Source: Pseudomonas gingeri (lineage in GTDB: Bacteria > Pseudomonadota > Gammaproteobacteria > Pseudomonadales > Pseudomonadaceae). Taken from it: a stretch of DNA of 34,428 bases. Below, one piece after another: positions 1 through 7,292 of the stretch; positions within the stretch are counted from its first letter, which is position 1; each line of letters begins with the position of its first letter. Location of the stretch: positions 1-34,428 of the forward strand of contig NZ_JACAPR010000014.1 in NCBI RefSeq assembly GCF_013385635.1, read 5' to 3'. The translations under genes and the position numbers were made by a program. Under the pieces are notes generated by a model. That model worked only from the letters and a program-made list of their open reading frames with translations, ran no database searches and had not been told where the DNA came from.

Positions 1-64
1 GCGATGAGGCCCTCGAACCCTGCATCGCCCGAACGGACGCCATCGCCGGCAAGCCGGCTCCTAC
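1..64. repeat. REP-pair (REPIN) repeat, cut by window edge
   Basis: One arm of a Pseudomonas REP palindrome (GCCGGCAAGCCGGCTCCTAC, 45-64) follows an inner core; the other arm lies outside the window. Bases 1-47 are the exact reverse complement of the core of the first unit of the array at 21101. It lies just downstream of the ntrC terminator. Confidence 0.85.
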
Positions 65-90
65 AAGGAGTTGTGTAACGCCAAGCCATA

Positions 91-123
91 AAAAACCCTC
101 CGCAGCGGGGCTGCAGAGGGTTT
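91..123 (-). terminator. Rho-independent terminator of ntrBC
   Basis: The minus strand reads ACCCTCTGCAG-CCCC-GCTGCGGAGGGT followed by TTTTTT, a GC-rich stem with a U-tract 27 bases after the ntrC stop. An A-run on the other side could also let it work for plus-strand transcription. Confidence 0.85.
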
Positions 124-149
124 GGTTTGAAGCTCAGGGCTTGTCGGGC

Positions 150-1586
150 TTAGCTTTCGTCGCTTTCGTCGTCATCCCCGCCGTCGACCTTCATCCCCAG
201 CTCCTTGATCTTGCGGGTCAAGGTGTTGCGGCCCCAGCCCAGCAGCACGGCGGCGTCGCGGCGGCGGCCGGCGGTGTGCTTGAGGGCGGTCTCGATCATG
301 ATCCGCTCGAAACTCGGCACGGCACTGTCCAGCAGGCTCGACTGGCCGCGCGCAAGCGCCTGGTCGGCCCACTGGCGCAGGGCCTGCTCCCAGTTGGTCA
401 CCGGCGCCGAATCCTGTGGCAGGTTCAACAGCTCCGGCGGCAGGTCGCTGATATGCACTTCACGACCAGAGGCCATGACCGTGATCCAGCGGCAGGTGTT
501 TTCCAACTGGCGCACGTTGCCGGGCCACGGCAGGTTCTTCAGGTATTCCTCGGTTTCCGATTTCAGCAGCTTCGGCTCCACCGACAGCTCCTGTGCCGCG
601 CGGGCGAGGAAGTGCTTGGCCAGGGTCGGGATGTCCTCGCGACGATCCGACATCCGCGGGATATGGATGCGGATCACGTTCAGGCGGTGGAACAGGTCTT
701 CGCGGAACTTGCCGGCGTGAACCAGGGTTTCCAGGTTCTGGTGGGTCGCCGCGATGATCCGCACGTCGACCTTGACCGGCGTATGACCGCCGACCCGGTA
801 GAACTCGCCATCGGCCAGGACCCGCAACAGGCGGGTCTGGGTGTCGGCCGGCATATCGCCGATTTCATCGAGGAACAGGGTGCCGCCGTCGGCCTGTTCG
901 AAGCGTCCACGGCGCAGGTTGGCCGCGCCGGTGAAGGCGCCTTTTTCATGGCCGAACAGTTCCGACTCCATCAGGTCCTTGGGGATCGCCGCCATGTTCA
1001 GGGCGATGAACGGCGACGCGGCCCGTGGGCTGTGACGGTGCAGGGCGTGGGCCACCAGTTCCTTGCCGGTACCGGACTCACCGTTGATCAGCACGGTGAT
1101 ATTGGAGTGGCTCAGGCGTCCGATGGCGCGAAACACTTCCTGCATCGCCGGCGCTTCGCCGATGATTTCCGGGGTGCGGGTCAGCGTCGGTGGCACATCC
1201 AGGCCTTGTTGCTCCTGGGCGTGCTGGTTGGCGCGCTTGACCAGCGATACCGCTTCGTCGACGTCGAACGGTTTGGGCAGGTACTCGAAGGCTCCGCCCT
1301 GGTACGACGCCACGGCGCTGTCGAGGTCGGAATGGGCGGTCATGATGATCACCGGCAGGCGCGGGTGCTGCTCGCGGATCCGCGCGAGCAGGTCCAGGCC
1401 ACTGGCGCCGGGCATGCGGATGTCGGAAATGATCACGTCCGGCTGCTGGCGGGCCAGGCGGCTCATCACGCCATCGGCACTGTCGAAGCTCTGGGTGGTC
1501 ATGCCTTCCTGTTGCAGGGCTTTTTCCAGGACCCAGCGGATAGAACGGTCGTCATCGACGATCCACACGGTTTCACTACGGCTCAT
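150..1586 (-). CDS. ntrC: NtrC, nitrogen-regulation sigma-54 response regulator
   Basis: Response regulator that, when phosphorylated by NtrB under nitrogen limitation, activates sigma-54 promoters such as glnA. At 478 residues it has the usual family length. The receiver domain (about 5-115) has the acidic pocket D11-D13 and phospho-acceptor Asp55 (ISDIRMPG). The AAA+ domain has Walker A GESGTGKE (169-176) and the sigma-54-contacting GAFTGA loop (216-221). The C-terminus carries a Fis-type helix-turn-helix (LLGWGRNTLTRKIKELGM). Its ATG overlaps the ntrB stop in an ATGA arrangement (1583-1586), so the two are translationally coupled. Identification is secure. Confidence 0.98.
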   Translation of the reverse strand: MSRSETVWIVDDDRSIRWVLEKALQQEGMTTQSFDSADGVMSRLARQQPDVIISDIRMPGASGLDLLARIREQHPRLPVIIMTAHSDLDSAVASYQGGAFEYLPKPFDVDEAVSLVKRANQHAQEQQGLDVPPTLTRTPEIIGEAPAMQEVFRAIGRLSHSNITVLINGESGTGKELVAHALHRHSPRAASPFIALNMAAIPKDLMESELFGHEKGAFTGAANLRRGRFEQADGGTLFLDEIGDMPADTQTRLLRVLADGEFYRVGGHTPVKVDVRIIAATHQNLETLVHAGKFREDLFHRLNVIRIHIPRMSDRREDIPTLAKHFLARAAQELSVEPKLLKSETEEYLKNLPWPGNVRQLENTCRWITVMASGREVHISDLPPELLNLPQDSAPVTNWEQALRQWADQALARGQSSLLDSAVPSFERIMIETALKHTAGRRRDAAVLLGWGRNTLTRKIKELGMKVDGGDDDESDES

Positions 1587-2668
1587 GTCGATGCGGCTCC
1601 TTGTTCCAGGGGCAGGAAGATCGAGAAGGTGGTATGGCCAGGATGGCTCTCACACTCGATCAGCCCCTGGTGCTGGCTGATGATGTTCTGGGTAATGGCC
1701 AGGCCCAGCCCGGTACCGTCCGGACGACCACTGACCATTGGATAGAAGATGGTTTCCTGAAGTTCGCCAGGAATGCCCGGACCGTTGTCGGTGATCTCGA
1801 TCTTGGTCACCAGGCGGTGGCGGATGTGGCCGATGGTGAACTGGCGGATGGCCCGGGTGCGCAGGCTGATGCGGCCCAGGCGCAGCTCGTTCTGGCTGCT
1901 GATGGCCTGCATGGCGTTGCGCACGATATTGAGCACGGCCTGGATCATCTGTTCACGGTCGATCAATACGTCGGGGATACTCGGGTCATAGTCGCGCACC
2001 AGCGTGATGCAGCCCTGGCTTTCCGCTTCCACCAGGCTGCTGACCCGTTCCAGGACTTCATGGACGTTGGTCATGGCCAGCGACGGCAGCTTGTTCGAAC
2101 CGAGCATGCGATCCACCAGGTTTCGCAGGCGGTCGGCTTCCTCGATGATGACGTTGGTGTAGTCCTTGAGGCTTTCTTCCGGCAACTCGCGGGCCAGCAA
2201 CTGGGCGGCGCCGCGAATCCCGCCGAGGGGGTTCTTGATCTCGTGGGCCAGGCCGCGCACCAGCATCTTGGTGGTTTCCTGCTTGGACAGCTGGGCCTCT
2301 TCCTTGGTGATGCGCAGCAGGCGATCACGGGGATGGACTTCCAGCAGCAGCATGGTTTCACCCTGGCTGAGAATCGGTGTCACGGCGTAGTCGACGGTCA
2401 GGGTCTGGCCGGTCAGCGCCGTCAGCATGGCTTCGCGCTTGGTGAACGGGTGCGCCTGTTCGACGGCCTGGCGCAGGGAATTGAGGGCCTCGGTCGATTC
2501 GGTGAACAGCTCGCTGATGAATTGACCATGGCTGCGCTGGCCGCTGATGGCGAGCAACATTTCGGCCGCCGGGTTCATGTACTCAAGGCGCAGTTCGGCA
2601 TTGAGCAGGATAGTCGCGGTGGTCAGGTTGTCGAGTAACAGTCTGTGCAGGGCGTCGCTGATGGTCAT
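1583..2668 (-). CDS. ntrB: NtrB, nitrogen sensor histidine kinase/phosphatase
   Basis: Cytoplasmic histidine kinase that phosphorylates or dephosphorylates NtrC according to PII (GlnB/GlnK) status. The product is 361 residues: a PAS domain (about 10-115), an H-box with His142 (GLAHEIKNPLGG), and a HATPase domain with DNGPGIP and GTGLGLAI motifs. There is no membrane segment, as expected for NtrB. The open frame extends upstream to 2854, but the ATG at 2668 matches the family N-terminus (MTISDALHRLL) and has an AGAGGT ribosome site, so it was chosen. A palindromic NtrC-type site and a sigma-54-like element lie upstream. Confidence 0.97.
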   Translation of the reverse strand: MTISDALHRLLLDNLTTATILLNAELRLEYMNPAAEMLLAISGQRSHGQFISELFTESTEALNSLRQAVEQAHPFTKREAMLTALTGQTLTVDYAVTPILSQGETMLLLEVHPRDRLLRITKEEAQLSKQETTKMLVRGLAHEIKNPLGGIRGAAQLLARELPEESLKDYTNVIIEEADRLRNLVDRMLGSNKLPSLAMTNVHEVLERVSSLVEAESQGCITLVRDYDPSIPDVLIDREQMIQAVLNIVRNAMQAISSQNELRLGRISLRTRAIRQFTIGHIRHRLVTKIEITDNGPGIPGELQETIFYPMVSGRPDGTGLGLAITQNIISQHQGLIECESHPGHTTFSIFLPLEQGAAST

Positions 2669-2745
2669 GGGGACCTCTTTTGGAGCATGGCAAACGGGGC
2701 CGGTCCCGATTTGCGCGCGCGAACAAGGCGCCGATACGGGGAAAA

Positions 2746-2762
2746 TGCAAAAACCAAACCAA
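2746..2762 (-). promoter_or_regulatory. Possible sigma-54 promoter of ntrBC
   Basis: The minus strand reads TTGGTTTGGTTTTTGCA, with GG-N10-GC spacing and a TTTGCA -12 element. The -24 box (TTGGTT) departs from TTGGCAC. Predicted start is about 2735, 67 bases before the ntrB ATG. Confidence 0.45.
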
Positions 2763-2888
2763 GGCTCCGAAAAGAAGCGCGAATTGCCTGAAATGGGCGT
2801 TTCAGGCTCGATTGAGTGGCGTTCTGCCAGTCGCGGCGGGTACTTTCGAACCAAAATGGGCTTCGGTTCGGGTAGGTGTGCAGTTTAG

Positions 2889-2905
2889 TGCACCAGCATG
2901 GTGCT
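2889..2905. promoter_or_regulatory. NtrC-type binding palindrome upstream of ntrBC
   Basis: TGCACCAGCATGGTGCT fits TGCAC(C/T)-N5-(A/G)GTGCA, the enteric and Pseudomonas NtrC consensus, in 11 of 12 half-site bases. It is centred about 162 bases upstream of the predicted ntrBC start. No minus-strand U-tract follows, so it is unlikely to be the terminator of the gene above it. Confidence 0.6.
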
Positions 2906-2919
2906 TTTGTGGCGCGAGG

Positions 2920-3558
2920 CTACAGAAACGGCAGGAAGCTGCTTTTTTCTTCCTTTGGCTTGTCCGCCAGCGGGCATTCCGGGCGCTGGCCGTAATCGGC
3001 GAGCTGGCAGGGTTGTGCCTGGCGTTTCTGGCTGAGGGACATGCGCACCATATGGAACGGCTGGTTGGCGGTGCGTTCGGCGATGCGCCCCTGTTCGTCG
3101 AGGATTTCCACGGCGAGCTGGTGGCTGCCGCGATCGATGTTGTTCAGGGCGAACACCGGGCTCGTGCCGGGAGCGCCGGTGGGCTGGCCGTCCAGCAGCA
3201 GGCGATAGCCATGGCCGGCTTGCAGGCCGGGCTCGCTGGTGACGCTGACGATCAGGTCGCCCTCGGTGCTGCGGACCGTGGCATCCGGATCGGGCACCAG
3301 GATGCGCACCATCTGGTAGTGGAAGATCGGTTTCGGCCTGGTCTTGGCCTGGCTGCTGGCGGGCGCCGGCGTCGGACTGCCGGGGTTGGCCGACATGCGG
3401 TTGCTCGGCGCCAGCGGCACCCGCTGTGCACCCTTGCGGGGCTGGTCGGTGAAGACCCGGTTACCCTGGCTGTCGATATAGGTGTAGACCTCGGCCAGCG
3501 CCGGCAAGGTGAGCAGTGGCAGGGCCAGGCATAACGCGCGGGTGAAAAGTCGAATCAT
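2920..3558 (-). CDS. DUF4124 exported protein A
   Basis: Exported protein of 212 residues with a signal peptide (MIRLFTRALCLALPLLTLPALA, cleaved before EVYTYID). The DUF4124 motif follows (YTYIDSQGNRVFTDQP, about 24-40), then an Ala/Pro-rich linker and a beta-rich C-terminal part (about 95-190) in an immunoglobulin-like style. No catalytic residues are recognised. It lies 7 bases downstream of a second gene of the same architecture, so the pair looks like a tandem duplication. The frame is open further upstream, but the ATG at 3558 places the signal sequence at the N-terminus. Function unknown; the position between glnA and ntrBC is usual in Pseudomonas. Confidence 0.88.
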   Translation of the reverse strand: MIRLFTRALCLALPLLTLPALAEVYTYIDSQGNRVFTDQPRKGAQRVPLAPSNRMSANPGSPTPAPASSQAKTRPKPIFHYQMVRILVPDPDATVRSTEGDLIVSVTSEPGLQAGHGYRLLLDGQPTGAPGTSPVFALNNIDRGSHQLAVEILDEQGRIAERTANQPFHMVRMSLSQKRQAQPCQLADYGQRPECPLADKPKEEKSSFLPFL

Positions 3559-3565
3559 GAACGGC

Positions 3566-4093
3566 TCAAGGTGTATGCACCCGTTGTACGGTGAACGGCA
3601 CGGTAGGGCTTTGCTGCACGACCTGCTCGCCTTCGAGGGCTTGCACGCTGAGGGTGTGGTCGCCACGGTCGACGTTCACCAGTTGCAGGCGCGGGACATT
3701 GCCGGGTTGACCATAGGGATTGCCGTCGAGCACCAACCGCAGCAGATGCTGGCGCTGCAGCCGTGGCTCCATTTTCACGCCGACGGTAAAGGTCCCGTTG
3801 TTGGCGCGCAGGGCTTCCTGGGTGGGAATATCCGTCAGTTCGAACACACTGTAGGGCGCAAGGTTTTCCTGGGTTTTCGCCGGCTGCGTGGTGCCGGGTC
3901 TGGCAGCTGCCGGCTGGCTCGGCTTCTGTGTCTCGACGCTGTTGAGCGGCGGCAGCTCCACGGCCTGGGCGGCGGTGCCGTCAGGTGGCTGGTTGCTGTA
4001 GGCGGTATTGCCGTTGGCGTCAGTGTATTTGTAGATCTGCGCCGATACGGGCAGCGCCAGGGCCAGCAGCAGGTAGAGCAGGGGTCGAGCCAT
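3566..4093 (-). CDS. DUF4124 exported protein B
   Basis: Exported protein of 175 residues: signal peptide (MARPLLYLLLALALPVSA), then the DUF4124 core (IYKYTDANGNTAYSNQPPDG, about 20-39), a variable Pro/Thr/Gln linker, and a beta-rich C-terminal domain. The ends share phrases with protein A (LLDG or LVLDG, then NVDRGDHTL versus NIDRGSHQL), which supports duplication and divergence. The next gene starts 7 bases after its stop, so they are probably one transcript. Start chosen for the signal peptide. Function unknown. Confidence 0.88.
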   Translation of the reverse strand: MARPLLYLLLALALPVSAQIYKYTDANGNTAYSNQPPDGTAAQAVELPPLNSVETQKPSQPAAARPGTTQPAKTQENLAPYSVFELTDIPTQEALRANNGTFTVGVKMEPRLQRQHLLRLVLDGNPYGQPGNVPRLQLVNVDRGDHTLSVQALEGEQVVQQSPTVPFTVQRVHTP

Positions 4094-4176
4094 GGAGACT
4101 CCCGGTGATGGTCCTGATCGGGGCGCGTCGTTCAACGGTGTCCCGCTGTCAGCATAGAGCACAATCCCGGGCCTTT

Positions 4177-4746
4177 TCACTGTTGTGGATTCAGGCACAG
4201 CTCGCCCGTGGCGCGAACCAGCGCCAGGTCATGGATGCTGTCGGAAGCCAGGGCCTGGCGGGCCTGGATCAACCAGGCGGGACATTGCGGGTCCTGCCGG
4301 TAAGGCGTGAAAGCCGCATAGTGTTGCAGCAGCCTGGCCTGCAATTGATCCAGCGCCGGGCGGATCTGTGTGACGAGATCGGGCCTGGGGATGACCGGTG
4401 CCTTGCCGGCTGTTCGCCATTCGGCCAGCAGCGCGTACTGCACCAGTTTATTGGCCTCGATCTGCGCCGCGACAAACTCGCCGATGTCTTCGGGCTGGAT
4501 CTTGTAGGTGGCCGCCTGCTGCCGGGCATTGGCGATCACCTGCTGTTCGCGCGGGCTGTCCTGGATCGGCTTGCCGCTGTCCCATTTGGTCAGCGCCACC
4601 TGGTCGGCGATGCTCAGGCGCTCGCTGATGGCCTGCAGCAGGGGCGCCAGGGCATCGGGAGCTTTCGCGGGGGCAGGGGCGGCAAGGACGTTGGCGCTCA
4701 GGAGGCTGGCAAGCAGCAGGCTCACGATACGGTTGTTCGGCAGCAT
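4177..4746 (-). CDS. Secreted chorismate mutase, AroQ-gamma class
   Basis: Predicted periplasmic enzyme converting chorismate to prephenate. The 189-residue product has a signal peptide (about 1-22, ending ANVLAAPA) and a helical AroQ-gamma domain. Family-typical residues are visible: Arg43 (SERL), Lys54 (ALTKW), Asp63 and Arg66 (IQDSPRE), then QIEANKLVQYALLAEW (95-110). Two late cysteines (DPQC, GELC) could form the disulfide seen in the secreted Mycobacterium enzyme. The ATG at 4746 was chosen because it sets the signal peptide at the start; the frame is open to 4827. A role outside the cytoplasm is not established for this class. Confidence 0.85.
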   Translation of the reverse strand: MLPNNRIVSLLLASLLSANVLAAPAPAKAPDALAPLLQAISERLSIADQVALTKWDSGKPIQDSPREQQVIANARQQAATYKIQPEDIGEFVAAQIEANKLVQYALLAEWRTAGKAPVIPRPDLVTQIRPALDQLQARLLQHYAAFTPYRQDPQCPAWLIQARQALASDSIHDLALVRATGELCLNPQQ

Positions 4747-4829
4747 GGCGGGCTTCGACTTTTTCGGTGGCGGATGCAGGCCCAGAGTTAACGTCACAAG
4801 GCCCTGCAAGCGCCAGCGCATTTTCATGA

Positions 4830-4847
4830 AAAAGCGTAATCACGCCA
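4830..4847 (-). terminator. Weak terminator-like hairpin after the cupin gene
   Basis: The minus strand reads GCGTGATTACGCTTTTTC, a 4-bp stem with a U5 tract. A second small hairpin (GCCG-GATG-CGGC) precedes it. The stem is short, so termination may be partial. Confidence 0.35.
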
Positions 4848-4890
4848 CTGCCGCATCCGGCAATGGTGCGCGCCGTTTGTTTGTGCCCGG

Positions 4891-5307
4891 TCAGGCCGGC
4901 TCGCTCGCCTCCGAGAGCGCCATGCCTTCGCTGCCGGCATAGAACACCATCAGGTCCACCGGAACGGCACCGGTCCTGGCGCGATGCTCGACATTGACCA
5001 CGGCGGCAATCGTATCGCCGGATTTCAGCAGGGTCTGCTTGTTGCCTTCCCGCGTCTCGACCAGCACTTCGCCGGAGATGATGTAGGCAGCGCTGGGGAT
5101 GGGGTGGATATGCCAGTTCAGTTCGGTGTCGGCGGGGATGTTGATCCGCAGCAGGGTCAGTTCGGGCGGGCCGGCGGGATAGGCTTCATAGGGGGTGCCG
5201 TCCCAGCCGCTGCTGGCGCGCAGCAGGACTTCGGCGGTCGGTGTGGCGGGTGTCTTCGGTTCGCTGCTGTCGAGCTGTTCGGCAATGGTGCTTGAAGGAA
5301 ACGTCAT
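4891..5307 (-). CDS. Small single-domain cupin protein
   Basis: Protein of 138 residues with one cupin barrel (about 45-125). Motif 1 shows HIH (His66, His68) and AYIISGEV; motif 2 shows GDTIAAVVNVEH with His108. The glutamate usually found a few residues after HxH is not in place (HIHPIPSAAY), so metal binding may be altered. No signal peptide. It has a GGAGAG ribosome site, lies alone between the glnA terminator and the chorismate mutase gene, and is preceded by a GGATCC-centred palindrome that may be an operator. Substrate unknown. Confidence 0.8.
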   Translation of the reverse strand: MTFPSSTIAEQLDSSEPKTPATPTAEVLLRASSGWDGTPYEAYPAGPPELTLLRINIPADTELNWHIHPIPSAAYIISGEVLVETREGNKQTLLKSGDTIAAVVNVEHRARTGAVPVDLMVFYAGSEGMALSEASEPA

Positions 5308-5362
5308 GGGTTAACTCTCCGTGTCGGGTTGCATTCGCCGTCCGTGCGTGGCGGTTTCCGTA

Positions 5363-5379
5363 GGATTTGGATCCAATCC
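5363..5379. promoter_or_regulatory. Near-perfect palindrome upstream of the cupin gene, possible operator
   Basis: GGATTTGGATCCAATCC is an almost perfect inverted repeat around TTGGATCCAA, 56 bases before the cupin ATG. A TTGACT box lies just upstream on the minus strand (about 5390). The spacing suits a repressor dimer site, but no regulator gene is adjacent. Confidence 0.3.
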
Positions 5380-5482
5380 CGGAGAGGATAGTCAACGCTG
5401 GTCTGAACGCCTTGGCTAGTGCCTAAACATTGCAAGAAATCTCGAATTGCCCTGTCGTCGCCCCCGAGAAACCTCGCCCATG

Positions 5483-5518
5483 AAAAATGCCCCGTACCTT
5501 TCGATACGGGGCATTTTC
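5483..5518 (-). terminator. Rho-independent terminator of glnA
   Basis: AAAATGCCCCGTA and its complement form a 13-bp stem around an 8-base loop, with T- and A-runs at its ends. It starts 36 bases after the glnA stop and isolates glnA from the downstream cupin gene. Confidence 0.9.
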
Positions 5519-5553
5519 TGAAAGCAGCGCCTGCTCGCGCAGGCGCAACCGGA

Positions 5554-6960
5554 TCAGCAGCTGTAGTACAGCTCGTATTCCAGTGGGTGTACGAAGGTAC
5601 GGACCTTGATTTCTTCTTCGCTTTTCAGTTCGATGTAGGCATCGATGAAGTCGTCGCTGAAAACGCCGCCCTTGGTCAGGAACGCACGACCTTTGTCCAG
5701 CTCTTCCAGGGCTTCTTTCAGGCTGCCGCAAACTTGTGGGATCTCTTTGGCCTCTTCAGGCGGCAGGTCATACAGGTTCTTGTCGGCAGCATCGCCAGGG
5801 TGGATCTTGTTCTGGATACCGTCCAGGCCGGCCATCATCAGTGCAGCGAAGGCCAGGTAAGGGTTGGCAGCCGGATCCGGGAAGCGGGCTTCGATACGAC
5901 GAGCCTTGGGGCTGTTGACGTAAGGAATGCGGATCGAGGCGGAACGGTTGCGAGCCGAGTAGGCCAGCATTACCGGAGCTTCGAAACCTGGGACCAGACG
6001 CTTGTAGGAGTTGGTCGACGGGTTGGTGAAGCCGTTCAGGGCCTTACCGTGCTTGATGATACCGCCGATGAAGTACAGGGCGGTGTCGGACAGGCCGGCA
6101 TAACCTTCGCCGGCGAAGGTGTTCTTGCCATCCTTGGAGATGGACATGTGAACGTGCATACCCGAGCCGTTGTCGCCGTACAGCGGTTTTGGCATGAAGG
6201 TAGCGGTACGGCCGTAGGCATCAGCCACGTTGTGTACGCAGTACTTCAGGGTCTGGACTTCGTCAGCCTTGGCCACCAGGGTGTTGAACTTCACGCCGAT
6301 TTCGTTCTGGCCGGCAGTCGCCACTTCGTGGTGGTGAACTTCGACGGTCTGGCCCATCTCTTCCAGCGCGTTGCACATGGAGGTACGGATTTCGTGGTCG
6401 TGGTCGAACGGTGGAACCGGGAAGTAGCCGCCCTTGATGCCTGGACGGTGGCCTTTGTTGCCGCCTTCCACGTCCTGGTCGGACATCCACGAACCCTGTT
6501 CGGAGAAGATCTTGAACATGGAGCCGGAGATGTCGGACTTGAACTTGACCGAATCGAAGATGAAGAATTCTGGCTCGGGACCGAAGAAAGCGGTGTCGCC
6601 GATACCGGTGGACTTCAGGTATTCCTCGGCGCGACGGGCGATTGCACGTGGGTCGCGGTCGTAGCCTTGCATGGTCGACGGCTCGATCACGTCGCAGACC
6701 AGGATCAGGGTCGGCTCTTCGGTGAACGGGTCGAGTACGGCGGTGCTGTCGTCCGGCATCAGGATCATGTCGGAAGCTTCGATGCCCTTCCAGCCGGAGA
6801 TGGAGGAACCGTCGAACATCTTGCCGATTTCGAAGAATTCGTCGTCCAGCGCATCGCGAGCCGGCATGGTCACGTGGTGCTGAGTACCTTTGGTGTCCGT
6901 GAAGCGCAGATCAATCCATTTAACGTCATGATCTTTGATGAGTTGAACCGACTTCGACAT
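5554..6960 (-). CDS. glnA: Glutamine synthetase, type I
   Basis: Condenses glutamate and ammonia with ATP to form glutamine, the central step of ammonium assimilation; acts as a cytoplasmic dodecamer. The 468-residue product has exactly the usual GSI length. Visible signatures are the N-terminal MFDGSSISGWK, the metal and glutamate site FFGPEPEFFIFD, NGSGMHVH, the ammonium/ATP region NRSASIRIP, and the adenylylation site NLYDLPPEE with Tyr397. The last means activity is likely tuned by GlnE. The ATG follows a GGAGGA ribosome site. A sigma-54 promoter and two NtrC-like sites lie upstream, so transcription should rise on nitrogen starvation. Confidence 0.99.
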   Translation of the reverse strand: MSKSVQLIKDHDVKWIDLRFTDTKGTQHHVTMPARDALDDEFFEIGKMFDGSSISGWKGIEASDMILMPDDSTAVLDPFTEEPTLILVCDVIEPSTMQGYDRDPRAIARRAEEYLKSTGIGDTAFFGPEPEFFIFDSVKFKSDISGSMFKIFSEQGSWMSDQDVEGGNKGHRPGIKGGYFPVPPFDHDHEIRTSMCNALEEMGQTVEVHHHEVATAGQNEIGVKFNTLVAKADEVQTLKYCVHNVADAYGRTATFMPKPLYGDNGSGMHVHMSISKDGKNTFAGEGYAGLSDTALYFIGGIIKHGKALNGFTNPSTNSYKRLVPGFEAPVMLAYSARNRSASIRIPYVNSPKARRIEARFPDPAANPYLAFAALMMAGLDGIQNKIHPGDAADKNLYDLPPEEAKEIPQVCGSLKEALEELDKGRAFLTKGGVFSDDFIDAYIELKSEEEIKVRTFVHPLEYELYYSC

Positions 6961-7060
6961 GGTGTCCTCCGGGTGGCTTCGGGCTGGGTAGTGGAGTTAG
7001 CCCTGAAATAGTGGTGATGCCGGCGCGAATACTCGGCCAAGGCAACCTGCCTCACAAGGG

Positions 7061-7076
7061 AGCAAATTGCATGCCA
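7061..7076 (-). promoter_or_regulatory. Sigma-54 promoter of glnA
   Basis: The minus strand reads TGGCAT-GCAAT-TTGCT, close to TGGCAC-N5-TTGCW with exact GG-N10-GC spacing. Predicted +1 is about 7050, giving a leader of roughly 90 bases before glnA. Confidence 0.85.
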
Positions 7077-7148
7077 GTGCCCCGTGATGGGTTTTTTGCC
7101 CCAATCTCAAGCGTTCCAGCCAGCATAGGAGAATTTCGGTGCATCGAA

Positions 7149-7165
7149 TGCACCTTTTCAGTGCC
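7149..7165. promoter_or_regulatory. NtrC-like enhancer site 1 of glnA
   Basis: TGCACCTTTTCAGTGCC matches the dimeric NtrC consensus in both halves. Its centre lies about 107 bases upstream of the predicted glnA start. A further everted half-site (GGTGCA, 7138-7143) adjoins it. Confidence 0.7.
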
Positions 7166-7179
7166 AAAAAATACCCTTA

Positions 7180-7196
7180 CGGTCTTTTTTGGTGCG
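7180..7196. promoter_or_regulatory. Weaker NtrC-like enhancer site 2 of glnA
   Basis: The minus strand reads CGCACCAAAAAAGACCG: one good half-site (CGCACC) and one poor one. It is centred near -138, 31 bases (three helical turns) from site 1, which mirrors the -108/-140 pair known for enteric glnA. Confidence 0.5.
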
Positions 7197-7244
7197 CCAA
7201 AAACCATCTGTACAATAACTGGTTAAACCTTGAGCAATTTCCGC

Positions 7245-7250
7245 TATAAT
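7245..7250 (+). promoter_or_regulatory. Probable -10 box of the thiI promoter
   Basis: A perfect TATAAT lies 43 bases before the thiI ATG. The -35 region 17 bases upstream (GTTAAA) is weak. It faces away from glnA, so the 6961-7292 intergenic region holds divergent glnA and thiI control sites. Confidence 0.55.
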
Positions 7251-7292
7251 CCGCGCCCCCCTTTTTCGGCCGGCCCTTCGCGCGCTGTTTTC

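Noticed and set aside
141..1745. 534-residue open frame opposite ntrC
   Set aside because: It is an antisense shadow of ntrC/ntrB in GC-rich DNA: low-complexity His/Gln/Arg-rich translation with no recognisable domain.
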